This document shows, piece by piece, positions 63,155 to 64,000 of a stretch of DNA of 64,000 nucleotides. The translations under genes and the position numbers were made by a program. Source of the DNA: Streptomyces sp. NA04227 (GTDB lineage: Bacteria; Actinomycetota; Actinomycetes; Streptomycetales; Streptomycetaceae). The notes beneath the pieces are model-generated. The model was not told where the DNA came from. It worked only from the letters and a program-made list of their open reading frames with translations, and did not search any database. The number at the start of each line of letters is the position of its first letter. The first letter of the stretch is position 1. The stretch spans positions 682,001-746,000 of the forward strand of contig NZ_CP054918.1 of assembly GCF_013364195.1 (NCBI RefSeq), read 5' to 3'.

Positions 63155-63748
63155 TCACAGTACGTCCATCAAGGCTAGCAGCTCGCGGGACACGTCCTCG
63201 ACGGCGGTGTTGACGAGCGTGACGTCGAACTCCGACTCGGCGGCCAGCTCGGTCTTCGCTGCCTCCAGACGGCGCTCGATGACCTCGGGTGCCTCGGTGC
63301 CCCGGCCGGTCAGCCGACGCACCAGTTCCTCCCACGAGGGCGGCGCCAGGAACACCAGACGCGCCTCGGGCATGGACTCGCGCACCAGACGCGCCCCCTG
63401 GAGGTCGATCTCCAGGAGTACGGGCTCGCCCGCTTCGAGGCGCTCCAGCACCGCGCGACGCGGGGTGCCGTAGCGGTTGCCGGCGAACTCGGCCCATTCG
63501 AGCAGTTCGCCGTTGGCGACGAGCTTGTCGAACTCGTCGTCGGTGACAAAGAAGTACTGCACGCCGTGCTTCTCACCGGGTCGCGGCTTACGGGTCGTCG
63601 CCGACACCGAGAGCCAGACCGCGGGGTGTTCCTTGCGCAGATGGGCGACGACCGTGCTCTTGCCGACCCCGGAAGGGCCGGAGAGCACGGTCAGCCGCGG
63701 ACGAGCGTCCGGGGACTTGGGGGTCGTCCCCCGGGATGTTGCAGCCAT
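63155..63748 (-). CDS. gmk: Guanylate kinase
   Basis: A 197-residue guanylate kinase converting GMP to GDP with ATP. The P-loop [16 protein letters not shown], the GMP-binding [46 protein letters not shown] and lid residues are intact. The ATG at 63748 gives the typical length. The mihF gene is immediately upstream (38-nt gap), the usual actinobacterial mihF-gmk-rpoZ arrangement. Confidence 0.97.
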   Translation of the reverse strand: MAATSRGTTPKSPDARPRLTVLSGPSGVGKSTVVAHLRKEHPAVWLSVSATTRKPRPGEKHGVQYFFVTDDEFDKLVANGELLEWAEFAGNRYGTPRRAVLERLEAGEPVLLEIDLQGARLVRESMPEARLVFLAPPSWEELVRRLTGRGTEAPEVIERRLEAAKTELAAESEFDVTLVNTAVEDVSRELLALMDVL

Positions 63749-63786
63749 GCAGCGATTATCCAGGTTCTCGGGGGTGCCCGGGAACG

Positions 63787-64000
63787 TCAGGCAGCGCCGC
63801 CGCCGAACTCCCGCTCCAGGGACGCGATCTGGTTGGAGCCGAGACCGCGCACACGGCGGCTCTCGGAGATGCCGAGCCGCTCCATGATCTGCTTGGCGCG
63901 GACCTTGCCGACGCCGGGAAGCGATTCAAGGAGGGCGGAGACCTTCATCTTGCCGATGACGTCGTTCTCCTGACCCTGCTTGATGACCTCGTGGAGCGAA
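63787..64000 (-). CDS. mihF: Integration host factor mIHF/SIHF (partial)
   Basis: The last 71 residues are present; the N-terminus is beyond the window. The helix-two-turn-helix DNA-binding core is visible: [22 protein letters not shown], then [25 protein letters not shown]. This is the actinobacterial nucleoid protein mIHF (SIHF in Streptomyces), which influences chromosome compaction, sporulation and antibiotic production. It is followed by gmk with a 38-nt gap. Confidence 0.94.
   Translation of the reverse strand, partial: SLHEVIKQGQENDVIGKMKVSALLESLPGVGKVRAKQIMERLGISESRRVRGLGSNQIASLEREFGGGAA

Overview
This is a 64 kb chromosomal segment from a Streptomyces or a very close actinomycete. 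The evidence is the very high GC, many GTG starts, 4-nt ATGA/GTGA overlaps, actinobacterial marker genes (RbpA, the IHF-like mIHF, Ppm1, GuaB1) and two TTA (bldA-type) codons confined to an accessory module. From memory, the gene order matches the Streptomyces core region that runs from rbpA/ppm1 through the riboflavin operon and guaB1 to fmt-priA-metK-coaBC-rpoZ-gmk-mihF. I could not check this by alignment.

Layout. 1-2530: the end of an MFS transporter, then the pxpABC 5-oxoprolinase genes. 2754-8133 (minus): an SGNH hydrolase overlapping two GT4 glycosyltransferases, a HEAT-like protein and an ankyrin protein. 8422-10567: a small membrane protein plus an FtsK/TraB-like translocase lacking the P-loop lysine. 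10574-13656: a MocR regulator divergent from YczE and a glycerophosphodiesterase. 14021-15997: rbpA behind a sigma-R-type promoter, fxsA and ppm1. 16547-22757: an amidohydrolase, an Lrp regulator, two small unknown genes, a TetR regulator, an SCO1431-type membrane peptide, a 13-bp tandem repeat and a Tat-exported C39 peptidase. 22978-28423: a uridine-kinase-like protein, an EccA/CbxX AAA+ ATPase and two CorC/hemolysin-type membrane proteins.

28662-34952 (minus) is the FMN-riboswitch-controlled ribD-ribE-ribM-ribBA-ribH operon, followed by hisE-hisG and a PH-domain protein. 35206-38163: an SDR/NmrA protein, an MFS transporter and a DUF5995 protein. 38210-41493: a flavin monooxygenase/amine oxidase, a nitrilase-fold amidase and an Lrp regulator, which may form an aromatic amino acid to amide to acid route. 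41662-46034: guaB1, an RNase Sa-like lipoprotein with a barstar, a SorC regulator and rpe. 46035-54133: an MMPL transporter, rsmB, fmt, a small HTH-like protein and priA.

54435-59695 is the most interesting part: a four-gene co-oriented accessory module wedged between priA and metK. It encodes an XRE regulator, a TIR-domain protein with an amyloid-motif-like tail, a degenerate P-loop NTPase and a two-helix membrane protein. It ends at a strong bidirectional terminator. The TIR tail and the NTPase N-terminus share a short HTGxGxQN motif, which suggests the proteins act together, plausibly as a NAD-cleaving conflict or antiphage system. 59813-64000 returns to housekeeping genes: metK, coaBC, rpoZ, gmk and mihF (partial).
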